A stretch of DNA of 25,419 bases from CAYRVX01 sp964642165. Its GTDB lineage: Bacteria; Planctomycetota; Phycisphaerae; SM23-33. Made by a program: the position numbers and the translations under genes. The DNA is taken from the NCBI GenBank assembly GCA_964642165.1, contig CAZXOC010000081.1, forward strand, positions 1-25,419, read 5' to 3'. Under the pieces are notes generated by a model. That model saw only the letters and a program-made list of their open reading frames with translations. It had not been told where the DNA came from and did not search any database. Numbering within the stretch: position 1 is the stretch's first letter; the number at the start of each line of letters is the position of its first letter. This document shows positions 1-7,942 of this stretch, one piece after another.

Positions 1-3000
1 GGTGCCGTTGAGGAACTCGACGCTCGCCGGGACGCCGTCGGAGTCATGGTCCCGCACGAAGACGAGCTTGACGTCGGAGGCGGCGTGGAGGATGACATCG
101 TCCAGCCCCAGCGTGTCGTCGATCCCCGTGGGCGTGATGATCACCCAGCGTTCGGTGTCGATCTCCTCGCTGGGGGTCTGTCGAATCCGGACGATCCTGG
201 TGACTGTGGTCGCATCATCGAGAGGAATCTCCCCGGTGGAGTAGGTGCTCAGGATCTCCGCCGGAGTCAGTTCGGCCAGGGGCTTCGTCGCTTCAGTCAG
301 TCCGATCGCGGCCAGGGCCTCCCTCAGCGTGATCCCCACCAGGTTCCCGACGGGGTCGAACACCACCCGGTCCCTGTCGTTGATCTGGCCGTCGCCGTTT
401 GTGTCCCTCGCCACCTGCTGCCCGGTATCGGTGGCCACCCGGTGGTACTCGGTCAGGTCGCCCTCGCCGTCGCCGTCGCTGTCGTAGCCGCCGAAGTCGA
501 TCAGGAGGGTGCCGGTCCGGTTGTTGATGTCCTCGGACGTGAAGGCGAAGTTGCGGTCGAGCTCGTCGGTGATGTCGAAGTTGGTGATGCGGAACACCAC
601 GCTGCGCGGGTTGCTCATCAGGTCCTCGACGAGACTCGGGAAGACCGTGTCGCTCGAGAAGATGAACGGACCCCGCTGGGGCACCAGGGGCCCGAAGGCA
701 AGCCCTTCGTCCGGCTCCTGGTCGGGCAGGAGCGTCGCCACGGGCGTCAGCCGCGCGGGATCCCGGGAATCCTGGATGAAGGCGCTGACCTGGAGGTTCT
801 TCAACCGGTAGGCCAGGCTGCCGGCATTGCGGATGAAGATCGTGGTCTGGATCTTGGCGCCCACCACCTCCCGCTGGACCTCGGCCCCCACGGTGGCCTC
901 GGCTTCGTGAGAGAGGGAGTCCTCGTACGCCCTCTGGGTCTCCTGGGCCGAGGTCGCGGTGTTTTGTGACGTCCGGGTGTTGGTCGTGCCCCACTCGCGG
1001 CTGGCGCTGACCTTGAAGTTCCAGCCCAGCCCGCCTGCTCCGCCCCCCCCATATCCCCCCTCGGCTCCTTTCGTGCACTTGGACATGTCCTCCGTCGCGG
1101 AGGAGCTCATGTTGCTGTATTCCCTCCTGTCGCTCCGGGCCAGCGTCGAGGAGACGCTCTTGGCCTCCAGCTCTCGCGTCTCCGTGGAGGTGGTCTCGGT
1201 GAATCGCACGTCGAGCTGGAGGTTGATGTCGCCCACCTCGATCGCCGGGGCGGGCAGGTCGGCCACGCGGGCGTTGCGACTGGCCAGGAGGACCTCCTCG
1301 CCGTCGCCCAGTTGGTCGCCGTCGGTGTCGGCCTGAACCGGGGAGGTCTTCCAGAAGTTGTACTCCCAACTGTCGCCCAGGCTGTCGCCGTCGCTGTCGT
1401 GCTTGGTGGGATCGCTGTAGATCTCGTTCCACTCCTGTGCGTCCGTCAGCTCGTCGTCGTCGGTGTCCGGGTTGCGGGGGTCCAGGCGGAGCTTGGCCTC
1501 TTCCACGTCCCAGAGCCCGTCTCCATCCGTGTCCTTGCAGAACGGGTCGCTGCTGACGCCCCGTGCGGTCACCGTGCCGTCCAGCGCCGTGACGAACACG
1601 GTCCAGCCGAGCTGTTCCCGGTGATCCGTAAGCCCGTCGCCGTCCGAATCGAGGACCTCGACCCCGACGGGCGCCGTTCCCCGGAAGCTGCCCCGCGTGG
1701 GGTCGATCACCACGCCCTGCACCGTCTGCCGTGGCGCCAGGGGGTTGCCCGCGGCGTCCTGCACGCCGACGGCCGTCAGGCCATAGGTCAGCTCGTTCTG
1801 CGAGGACGTCGTCAGCTCCACCTCGGTGCAGTCGCTCCGCGTGAAGCGGACACCCAGAACGCGCAGCGCCCCGGCCTCCGGATTGACGTTCTCCTGAGCG
1901 ATCACGTAGTGCGCCGGGTCCAGCGCGCTGCTGCCCATCGGCTTGCTGAAGGAGACGATCGCCGTGGTGTTGCCGGTGGACGCCGCGCCGACCACCCGCG
2001 GGCACGTCCCGTCGTCGGCGATCCGCACGGCGGCGTCGCCGTTGACGAGCGAGTCCCCGACCCATGCCAGCTTCCGCCGGGTCGTCCTTCCGTCCCGATC
2101 GCGGATCGTGATCTTCCGGACGCTGGCCGCGGCCACGCCGAACGGCTCGCCGTTGTTGTCCGTCTCCGGGTAGGCCAGGTAGGCGTGCCGGATCACCGCG
2201 GCCGCGATGTTGCTGTTGATGACGGATGCCTGCCGCGTCCGGTCGCCGGTGACGCGGATGGACTTGATGACGGATTGCCCGGCCCCCAGGTCCGTCGTGG
2301 GGTCGGGCAGGTCGAAGACCCCGTCGCTGTTGAGATCGAACATCTGCTCCACGCCGGCGAAGACGGCCGTGCCCTCCAGGCCCCGGCACTTGAGCAGGCC
2401 GATGTGCCCCGTGACGCCGATCAGGCTGTTCTCGATCCACCCCTCGCAGAGGAGCCTGCCCAGGGAGCCCATCTCCCACGTGCCCCTCAGGTCGCCGGCA
2501 ACCTCCAGCCGCTTCACCTTGCCGGCAAAGACTCCTTCGGCGACCAGGTCGCCCGACGCGCGGAAGCTCATGCCATCGAGGGTGACCCGCCCGCCTCGCG
2601 CCCGGATGATGTAGGCCGAGGGCGCCGTCAGGGACCCGCCGCCGAACGCGCCGCCGGTCCACTCGGCCACCGAGAAGCTCCGGATCGCGCTGCCGAAGAC
2701 GATGCTCGTCTGCCCGCCGGCAATGCACCCGGCGGTGAACCTCACCGGGCGGCGCCCCGCGCCCGGCAGGACGATGTCGGCGCCGCCGAGGACGTGGCCC
2801 AACTCGATGCGGCGGACGTAGCCGCCATCGGTCCCCACGGATTGGATCCCCGGGCCCTTGCCCCCGTCGAGGATGAGCTTGGGCGCCCGGATGCCGCCGA
2901 GCACGCCGTCGATGCCGATCTCCCCCAGCGTGGTATACCCGTCGCCGCCGGGGGACTTCCGCACGGTGACGCTCATCGAGGCCCTCGGGTCGTCGCTGGT

Positions 3001-3246
3001 CACCTGGATCGCCAGGGCGTCGTGGTCGCCGCCGCCCGGCGGGAGGTCCACCGTGCCCTCGATGCACCGCCTCAGCGCGATGGTGACCCGGTCGCCGTCG
3101 GCGTCCTGGAAGGTGTGTCGGAACCCGTTGGCCGCCGTCAGCGGCACGGCATCCAGAAGCAGCCGCGATTCCAGCGGCTCGAAGCAAATCGCCTCGGCGG
3201 AGGCGCAGGGGGAAACCGGGACCACGGACGGTACGGAGGAAGCCAT
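1..3246 (-). CDS. Giant LEPR-XLL protein with anthrax PA-like calcium-binding and pore-module region (3' end outside window)
   Basis: The frame is open for 1082 codons from ATG 3246 to the window edge, so the C-terminus is missing. AGAAAGGA lies about 7 nt before the ATG. Residues 22-33 read FEPLESRLLLDA, matching the LEPR-XLL N-terminal motif of large planctomycete exported proteins; no ordinary signal peptide is seen. Residues about 90-300 are Gly-rich and beta-solenoid-like. About 430-520 resembles a bacterial Ig-like (SbsA/Big_5) domain. About 531-650 holds thrombospondin-3-like calcium repeats (DSDGDGLTD, DTDGDGLWD, DSDGDSLGD, DTDGDQLGD). A Ser/Thr-rich stretch (680-770), a beta segment (QTTIFIRNAGSLAY, about 800) and GITLREALAAIGL (about 970) follow in the same order as in PA domains 1' and 2. 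An EF-hand-like DTNGDGQINDRD lies near 940. A surface or secreted role is inferred; the PA likeness is by eye. Confidence 0.85.
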   Translation of the reverse strand, partial: MASSVPSVVPVSPCASAEAICFEPLESRLLLDAVPLTAANGFRHTFQDADGDRVTIALRRCIEGTVDLPPGGGDHDALAIQVTSDDPRASMSVTVRKSPGGDGYTTLGEIGIDGVLGGIRAPKLILDGGKGPGIQSVGTDGGYVRRIELGHVLGGADIVLPGAGRRPVRFTAGCIAGGQTSIVFGSAIRSFSVAEWTGGAFGGGSLTAPSAYIIRARGGRVTLDGMSFRASGDLVAEGVFAGKVKRLEVAGDLRGTWEMGSLGRLLCEGWIENSLIGVTGHIGLLKCRGLEGTAVFAGVEQMFDLNSDGVFDLPDPTTDLGAGQSVIKSIRVTGDRTRQASVINSNIAAAVIRHAYLAYPETDNNGEPFGVAAASVRKITIRDRDGRTTRRKLAWVGDSLVNGDAAVRIADDGTCPRVVGAASTGNTTAIVSFSKPMGSSALDPAHYVIAQENVNPEAGALRVLGVRFTRSDCTEVELTTSSQNELTYGLTAVGVQDAAGNPLAPRQTVQGVVIDPTRGSFRGTAPVGVEVLDSDGDGLTDHREQLGWTVFVTALDGTVTARGVSSDPFCKDTDGDGLWDVEEAKLRLDPRNPDTDDDELTDAQEWNEIYSDPTKHDSDGDSLGDSWEYNFWKTSPVQADTDGDQLGDGEEVLLASRNARVADLPAPAIEVGDINLQLDVRFTETTSTETRELEAKSVSSTLARSDRREYSNMSSSATEDMSKCTKGAEGGYGGGGAGGLGWNFKVSASREWGTTNTRTSQNTATSAQETQRAYEDSLSHEAEATVGAEVQREVVGAKIQTTIFIRNAGSLAYRLKNLQVSAFIQDSRDPARLTPVATLLPDQEPDEGLAFGPLVPQRGPFIFSSDTVFPSLVEDLMSNPRSVVFRITNFDITDELDRNFAFTSEDINNRTGTLLIDFGGYDSDGDGEGDLTEYHRVATDTGQQVARDTNGDGQINDRDRVVFDPVGNLVGITLREALAAIGLTEATKPLAELTPAEILSTYSTGEIPLDDATTVTRIVRIRQTPSEEIDTERWVIITPTGIDDTLGLDDVILHAASDVKLVFVRDHDSDGVPASVEFLNGT

Positions 3247-3474
3247 GGTTCTGTCCTTTCTGGACGAACGCCCCGGGGGGGTGGGTCTGTCCCCTTACCT
3301 GGCAGCGCCCGTGCCTTACGTGCGGAAGGCACACGCTGCGCCACCAAGGCACGAACGCATCGCCTTCCCACCGGGAACAAAGGCAGTGAGAAGACACTTC
3401 GAATGCCGGCCCTGAGTTGTCCAGCCAGCCGAGCATGTGGGAACGAGAGCGCCTCTGCCTCTCGCCACAAAGCA
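3247..3474 (-). other. Long structured 5' leader of the giant gene
   Basis: About 230 nt lie between the 5' hairpin and the start codon without a convincing gene. Inside it, GTGCCTT (3311-3317) pairs with AAGGCAC (3326-3332), and the outer GCAGCG (3302-3307) pairs with CGCTGC (3334-3339), giving a two-tier stem. The minus strand also reads GTAAGGGGACAGACCCAC at 3298-3281, which resembles dispersed REP-like words. No known riboswitch consensus was recognised. Bases 3540-3683, upstream of the promoter, hold nothing I can support. Confidence 0.4.
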
Positions 3475-3501
3475 TTCCGCCGGTTCCCCGAACCGGCGGA
3501 A
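3475..3501 (-). promoter_or_regulatory. Perfect 12-bp hairpin at the predicted mRNA 5' end
   Basis: TTCCGCCGGTTC (3475-3486) and GAACCGGCGGAA (3490-3501) are exact reverse complements around a 3-nt loop. The hairpin starts 9 nt downstream of the -10 box, so the transcript would begin with it almost at once. It could be an mRNA-stabilising 5' stem or, as DNA, an operator overlapping the start site. No U-tract follows on either strand, so an intrinsic terminator is less likely. Confidence 0.6.
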
Positions 3502-3510
3502 ATCGGTGCA

Positions 3511-3539
3511 AGTATAGCCGAACCCGACACGTCTGTCAA
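3511..3539 (-). promoter_or_regulatory. Sigma70-type promoter of the giant LEPR-XLL gene
   Basis: On the minus strand TTGACA (3539-3534) is separated by exactly 17 bp from TATACT (3516-3511). This is a perfect -35 box and a 5/6 match to the -10 box at ideal spacing. It points to transcription from about 3504 into the gene starting at 3246. It is the clearest promoter in the window. Confidence 0.75.
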
Positions 3540-3683
3540 TCACAAAGCAGGGCCGGAACCATACCGACGGGATGGAACAGCCATGCCCCCTTCCCCCACG
3601 AAGCGGCGCCCCCGGCCCCTACGGGGCAACGGTGGGCTCGGTCATGCTCGTGTTCCTTCCGCGCGCCGCGACGCGCCGGGAGC

Positions 3684-5363
3684 CTATCGGAACGTGTTCC
3701 CCCCGGCCCGGATGGCCTGCTCGAGCCCGCCGAGACGTCGGAACCGGCTCTTCGCCGGCACCGGGAGCGGGTCCTTCACAAGCTCGAAGCTGTTGTTCTC
3801 GATGCGGACGGTCTGCGTGACGGCCCGGCTGGACGAGGCGAACAGGTGGTTCGTCCGGAAGCGATTGTCGTGGAGCAGCGCGCTGTACTTGCCCGCCGGG
3901 GCCGCCCCGTGCGTCATGCCCACGAAGTGGATCGCCGAGGCCCATTGGCCGGAGTTGCCGTAGCCGCCGAAGCGCTCCCTGCGGTAGTGCGTCAGGGCGA
4001 CGATCGTGTTGTGGTGGATCTCGTTCATCGCCGCGGCGTCGTAGCAGGCGATGTTCAGCGGCGTGGCGGGCACGTACTGCACGTCGCCGTCGGGCAGGGG
4101 CTGGCGGATGCAGACGTAGTTGCGATGGACCTTCGCGCCGGTCACCTGGCGCCCCTCCAGCTTGATGCCGTGCAGCTCGACCCGGATCTTCTTGAACGGC
4201 CGGCTGCCGGCGGGCATGTCGTCCAGCGTGGCGTGGCCCCGGAGGTCCAGGTGGTTGTCGTGGACGTTCGCCCCCGGGCGCGTCAGGTGCATGCCCCGCC
4301 CCGTCGAGGTGACCCGGTTGCCCCAGGCCTCCATGCCCGGCGCGTGCAGGTTGATCGCATAGCCGTTGACGTACATCGCGTGGTGCCGGACGTCGTTGCC
4401 GTGGACCTTCGACCCGCTCGACGCGCCGCTGACCGCGATGCCCCGATGGCACCCGCCGGTGAGCAGGTTGTCGCGAACGAGGCACGGCTTGGCGTTGGGG
4501 TCCTTGCCCAGGTCCACGCGGAGCAAGTCGTTGCCGGGGTAGTGGCGGCTCTGGATCTCGCGGACGCGGCTGACCAGCACGTTGTGGTGCACGTCGCAGC
4601 CGGAGGACCGTCCGAACAGCTTGATCGGGTAGCCGTTGGGGCGGTGCACGCGGACCGTCATCGCGGCGACCTCGCGCGGGTAGGCCAGCCAGCGCGACTC
4701 GACGGCGGCGGAGTAGTCCCCGGACGCCTCGCCCTGGACCACCACGCCGTTGCGGACGGAGACGCGGCCTTTGGCGGCGATCTGGATGCCCGCCCCCTGC
4801 TTTCGCTCCGCCCGGCCGAACGTGACGGTGTGGCCGTCCAGCTCCAGCTCGACGTCGGCGGCCTCGATCCGGATGGCCGTGCCGTCCGCGGCCAGGTCCC
4901 TCGTCAGGATGTACCTGCCGGGCTTGTCCAGCACGTACGGCGGGCCGGCACGCTCGCCCGGGATCGCGACCGCCCCACCGGCCGCGGGCGTGGTGAACGT
5001 CGCATCCGGCCCGACGACCGCCTGGCCGTCGCGGACCATCACCGGCCGGCAATGGTACAGCGTTCTCGGCGTCAGGCCCGTCAGGCGGTGGAAGTGCGCC
5101 CAGCGCGGGTCGGTCGTGGGCTTCGTCCTCCGCCCGTACGCGCGCGTCGGGCCGTAGTCGACGTGGCTCGTCGCCTCCTCGGCGCGGTCCTTCATCCGCC
5201 AGTACACCACGGCGGAATGGGGCGCAACGTGCGTCCACCGGCCCCGGAACTCCCCCGCCGGGTCGCCGGCGCCGAGGGCCCCAGCCGCCGGCCAGGCCAT
5301 CCATGCAAGGACCGCGACGGCTCGTGGAAGGCAGTTGGTCCGCAGGGCGCTCGTGCAGGACAT
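3684..5363 (-). CDS. Secreted right-handed beta-helix protein with N-terminal Fn3-like domain
   Basis: 559 aa. The start at 5363 is preceded by GGGAGGA about 6 nt upstream. Residues 1 to about 32 form a signal peptide with a hydrophobic core (VAVLAWMAWPAAGALG). Residues about 40-128 look like a fibronectin-III-like fold such as precedes some phosphatases (HVDYGPTRAYG, then LTGLTPRTLYHCRP). From about 150 to the end, short repeats rich in V-x-N/D-N-x motifs (VHHNVLVSRV, VRDNLLTGG, VHGNDVRH, IENNSFEL) indicate a parallel beta-helix, as in pectin-lyase-fold and PbH1 proteins. No catalytic triad can be named with confidence. It may bind or cleave a polysaccharide outside the cytoplasm. It sits 22 bp downstream of the metzincin gene on the same strand, so co-transcription is likely. 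TAG stop at 3686-3684. Confidence 0.85.
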   Translation of the reverse strand: MSCTSALRTNCLPRAVAVLAWMAWPAAGALGAGDPAGEFRGRWTHVAPHSAVVYWRMKDRAEEATSHVDYGPTRAYGRRTKPTTDPRWAHFHRLTGLTPRTLYHCRPVMVRDGQAVVGPDATFTTPAAGGAVAIPGERAGPPYVLDKPGRYILTRDLAADGTAIRIEAADVELELDGHTVTFGRAERKQGAGIQIAAKGRVSVRNGVVVQGEASGDYSAAVESRWLAYPREVAAMTVRVHRPNGYPIKLFGRSSGCDVHHNVLVSRVREIQSRHYPGNDLLRVDLGKDPNAKPCLVRDNLLTGGCHRGIAVSGASSGSKVHGNDVRHHAMYVNGYAINLHAPGMEAWGNRVTSTGRGMHLTRPGANVHDNHLDLRGHATLDDMPAGSRPFKKIRVELHGIKLEGRQVTGAKVHRNYVCIRQPLPDGDVQYVPATPLNIACYDAAAMNEIHHNTIVALTHYRRERFGGYGNSGQWASAIHFVGMTHGAAPAGKYSALLHDNRFRTNHLFASSSRAVTQTVRIENNSFELVKDPLPVPAKSRFRRLGGLEQAIRAGGNTFR

Positions 5364-5385
5364 GTCGGTCCTCCCGCGTGTTGTG

Positions 5386-6567
5386 TCACTTCACAGCGAT
5401 CTTCCCGCGCGCCCGCGCGAGGTTGCCGCCGCGGTCGATGGTGCCCAGGTGCAGGCGGATCTCGCCCGGCTTGGCGGGGCGGATCTCGAAGGTGATCTCC
5501 GCCCGGTCGGCCCGGCCCGCGTGGCCCTTGCCCCAGACGACCGAATCGCCGTGGTCGCAGAACAGCACGCTCGCGCCGAGCGCCTTGTCGTCGCGGACCT
5601 CGGCCTCGACCGTGATCTTCGTCGTCCCGGCGGCGATCTGCTTCGGGCAGTCCAGCTTGATCGTCGGCGGGCGGTTGTCCTCCAGGTCCGCCTTCGCGTT
5701 CAGCAGCCGCGTGAACGCCAGCATCCGCGTGTTGTCGGGCGAGAAGCAGACCTTCCCGGCCGCGCCGCGCACCCGCAGGTAGTTCCACCGCAGGGAGCGG
5801 AAGCCGTTGCCCATGATGTACAGCCGGTCGCGGCGGTGGTCGTGCCAGAGGCCCAAAGCGTGGCCGAGCTCGTGCGCGAGGGCGCCGAAGCCGTCCTCGA
5901 TGAACTCGAAGCGCGGGGAGTTGGGTTTGCCGCAGCCCAGCGCCGTGCGCCCGCGGATGGGCGTCGCGTCGGCCAGCAGTTTGAGCTGGCCCGCCGTACT
6001 GTCGGCGCAGAACGCGTCGCGGAGGATCCACGCGCTGAACAGCCCCACGCCGCCGTCGCTGCTGAACTGCGCCCCCAGGGCCACGCCGCCCGGCCACTCG
6101 TACCGGTTCGCCCCCGGATCGTACGTCTCGGCGAAGATGGCGAACAGGCGCTTGTCCGCCGGGCCGAGCGCCTTGGTCACCTCCGGCAGGATCGTCTGCC
6201 ACTGCCGCAGGAAGGCGTACTTCGGCGCGCCGTTGTAGTGCGCGGCGGCATGCCGGCCCCGCACCAGGTGCACGGTGAGGCGCCCGTCGCCGGCGAACTC
6301 GAAGTCCAGCCCGCCGGCGGCGAATCCCCCGTCCCGCAGGCTGCTGCGGAACAGGTCGTTGACGAACGTCATGACCGTCTGGATCTTCCCCCGCCAGGCG
6401 CGGGTCGGCTTGCGGTCGTTGGGCACGAAGTACACCAGCCGCACCTTCCGCCCCCGCCCCAGATCCCGCAGCCCCCCCGGCCGCCGGCGGACCTCGGGCC
6501 GCGCGGCGGAAGTCGCTCCCGTCAGGGCGAGGAGGAGACACAGCGAGATCACATTGCCAGGTCGCAT
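5386..6567 (-). CDS. Secreted metzincin-type zinc metalloprotease
   Basis: 393 aa. ATG at 6567 with GAAAGGA 5 nt upstream. Residues 1 to about 21 form a signal peptide (MRPGNVISLCLLLALTGATS). Residues 232-242 are HELGHALGLWH, the zinc-binding HExxHxxGxxH signature of metzincins, followed by Asp243. YIMGNGF at 250-256 supplies a nearby Met-turn. In this family the three histidines bind zinc and Glu233 is the general base. The Met-turn only 10 residues after the third His is shorter than in many M10/M12 enzymes. The last 100 residues look like an Ig-like beta-sandwich that may bind substrate. The gene leads a two-gene unit with the beta-helix protein. Its target is unknown. Confidence 0.85.
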   Translation of the reverse strand: MRPGNVISLCLLLALTGATSAARPEVRRRPGGLRDLGRGRKVRLVYFVPNDRKPTRAWRGKIQTVMTFVNDLFRSSLRDGGFAAGGLDFEFAGDGRLTVHLVRGRHAAAHYNGAPKYAFLRQWQTILPEVTKALGPADKRLFAIFAETYDPGANRYEWPGGVALGAQFSSDGGVGLFSAWILRDAFCADSTAGQLKLLADATPIRGRTALGCGKPNSPRFEFIEDGFGALAHELGHALGLWHDHRRDRLYIMGNGFRSLRWNYLRVRGAAGKVCFSPDNTRMLAFTRLLNAKADLEDNRPPTIKLDCPKQIAAGTTKITVEAEVRDDKALGASVLFCDHGDSVVWGKGHAGRADRAEITFEIRPAKPGEIRLHLGTIDRGGNLARARGKIAVK

Positions 6568-6587
6568 GAGTTCCTTTCAGCTGCCGC

Positions 6588-6617
6588 GTGCGAAGCGTCG
6601 CACCTGATCACATTGTA
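6588..6617 (-). promoter_or_regulatory. Candidate -10 box and 5' hairpin before the metzincin gene
   Basis: On the minus strand GTACAAT covers a TACAAT -10-like hexamer at 6617-6612. Eight bases later lies a perfect 6-bp stem, GTGCGA (6603-6598) with TCGCAC (6593-6588), closed by a 4-nt loop. No good -35 is visible. The layout matches the giant gene's promoter, where a hairpin follows the -10 box at nearly the same distance. Confidence 0.35.
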
Positions 6618-6639
6618 CACCGCCCCGTTCCGCCGGCGG

Positions 6640-7743
6640 CTACGAGTCGATCTCCCAGAGGTCGATCTGGCTGTGGGGCAGGTAGGGCTTGCCGACGATG
6701 CGGATGCGACCGGTGCCGTCGAAGTCGGCGAGCTTGGCCTCGTGCGTGCCCTGGGGGCAGTCGATGACCACCTGGCGGAAGCCGCCCTTCCCGTCGTTGA
6801 GCATCACGAGCAGCTTGGGGGCCTCGTTCCGGCCGAGGTGCATCTCCCCGCAGAAGATGTCGACGTGCCCGTCGCCGGTGAAGTCGGCCACCTCCAGGCT
6901 GTGCGGATGGAACAGGTCGTCCCGCAGGACGTGCATCTTCTCGAAGGTGGGCCCTTCCAGCCAGACCAGTCGCGCCGGGTCGCTCTCGCCCTCGGCGAGG
7001 ACGATGTCGGTGGCGCCGCTGCCGGTGAGGTCCGCCAGGGCGACGCGGGCCTGGCCGAACTCCTCGATCAGCACGCGCCGCTGCCACGGCCGGCGCGGGT
7101 CGCCGGTGGGCTTGAAGATGTTCGCCCCGGCGACGATCTCGCAGGTCCCGTCGCCGTCCACGTCGGCCACCCGGGCGCCCTCCACCTCCACGTCATCGTG
7201 GATCACGTGGCAGTGGTCCTCGGGCCAGGGCTCGACGCGCGGGTCGGCGGGCAGGTCGAAGTACATCACCTTCCGCGCCCGCTGGGAGAGGACCACCAGC
7301 TCCGGCTCGCCGTCGCCGTCCACGTCGCCGAAGGCCTGGTCGTGGTACTTGCGGAACCGGTCGGTGATGACGCGCCGCATCCACGGCTGCGCGGGGTCCT
7401 CGGGGTTCTCCCACCAGTAGAGGCGTCGGCCGTCCCACTGCTCCCCGGCGATGATGTCCGGTCGGCCCGTACCCGTCAGGTCGAACGCCGCGCCCCCGGC
7501 CTCGAGCTCGCCGAAGCCGATCGTGTGCCGCTGCCACGACGGGAACTCGTACCAGACCAGGTTGCCCGTGGCCACCTGGCGCCCGGGACCCGGCGCGAAC
7601 TTGCCCCCCACGATGATGTCCTTCAGCCCGTCGCCGTTCACGTCGGCGATCAGCAGGATGTCGTTCTCGCTGCCGGCCGGCGCCGCGTCGATCACGACGT
7701 GCCGAAACTCGATCGGCTCTTCCCGTTTCGGTTCCTCGGCCAT
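6640..7743 (-). CDS. FG-GAP/VCBS-type seven-repeat beta-propeller protein
   Basis: 367 aa. ATG at 7743 with GAAAGGGA about 7 nt upstream. Seven evenly spaced repeats of the form (A/F)D-x-(N/D/T)-G-(D/T/S)-G begin near residues 33, 88, 140, 194, 238, 287 and 340 (ADVNGDGLKDIIVGG, GDVDGDGEPELVVLS, ADFTGDGHVDIFCGE and others). The count suits a closed seven-bladed propeller with calcium-binding loops, as in integrin-alpha-like bacterial proteins. There is no signal peptide; the protein starts MAEEPKREEP, which is unusual for a family normally exported. It may be cytoplasmic or use another export route. It is 72 bp upstream of the metzincin gene on the same strand. Confidence 0.85.
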   Translation of the reverse strand: MAEEPKREEPIEFRHVVIDAAPAGSENDILLIADVNGDGLKDIIVGGKFAPGPGRQVATGNLVWYEFPSWQRHTIGFGELEAGGAAFDLTGTGRPDIIAGEQWDGRRLYWWENPEDPAQPWMRRVITDRFRKYHDQAFGDVDGDGEPELVVLSQRARKVMYFDLPADPRVEPWPEDHCHVIHDDVEVEGARVADVDGDGTCEIVAGANIFKPTGDPRRPWQRRVLIEEFGQARVALADLTGSGATDIVLAEGESDPARLVWLEGPTFEKMHVLRDDLFHPHSLEVADFTGDGHVDIFCGEMHLGRNEAPKLLVMLNDGKGGFRQVVIDCPQGTHEAKLADFDGTGRIRIVGKPYLPHSQIDLWEIDS

Positions 7744-7793
7744 GGTTTCGTCCCTTTCCCGTCTCGAGCCGCCCGCCGCCCTCCACCGCGAAT

Positions 7794-7942
7794 GCGAAGC
7801 GTCAGGAGGTCCTCGGCCAGGATCTCGTCGGTCCGGGCGACGAGGCCCTCGAAGTCCGCCGTGGCCAGGAAGTACCGCCCGGTGAGGCGGTCGGCCCGCG
7901 CGCCGCCCCGGTCACGACGACCACCGCGTTGCTCAGCTCCAT
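7794..7942 (-). pseudogene. Remnant of a short-chain dehydrogenase/reductase gene
   Basis: From ATG 7942 the minus strand reads MELSNAVVVVTGA, an SDR-like beta1-alphaA start where TGxxxGxG would follow. After residue 13 the sense is lost. In a second frame the following bases read LTGRYFLATADFEGLVAR and then TDEILAEDLLTLR, which resembles the C-terminal end of SDR-type oxidoreductases. The natural reading is a gene of about 250 codons that lost most of its middle and changed frame at the junction near 7900. The second frame has no stop until 7692, inside the FG-GAP gene, so the original end is also lost. The assignment rests on short segments only. Confidence 0.45.

Noticed and set aside
293..3511. 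A 1072-codon open frame on the minus strand overlapping the giant gene
   Set aside because: Its translation is Arg/Gly/Pro-rich without domains. The frame starting at 3246 gives motifs, repeats and a good ribosome site, so this is a high-GC shadow.
3615..3627. GCCCC-TAC-GGGGC hairpin downstream of the beta-helix gene as a terminator
   Set aside because: Only a 5-bp stem and no U-tract on the minus strand; common by chance at this GC content.
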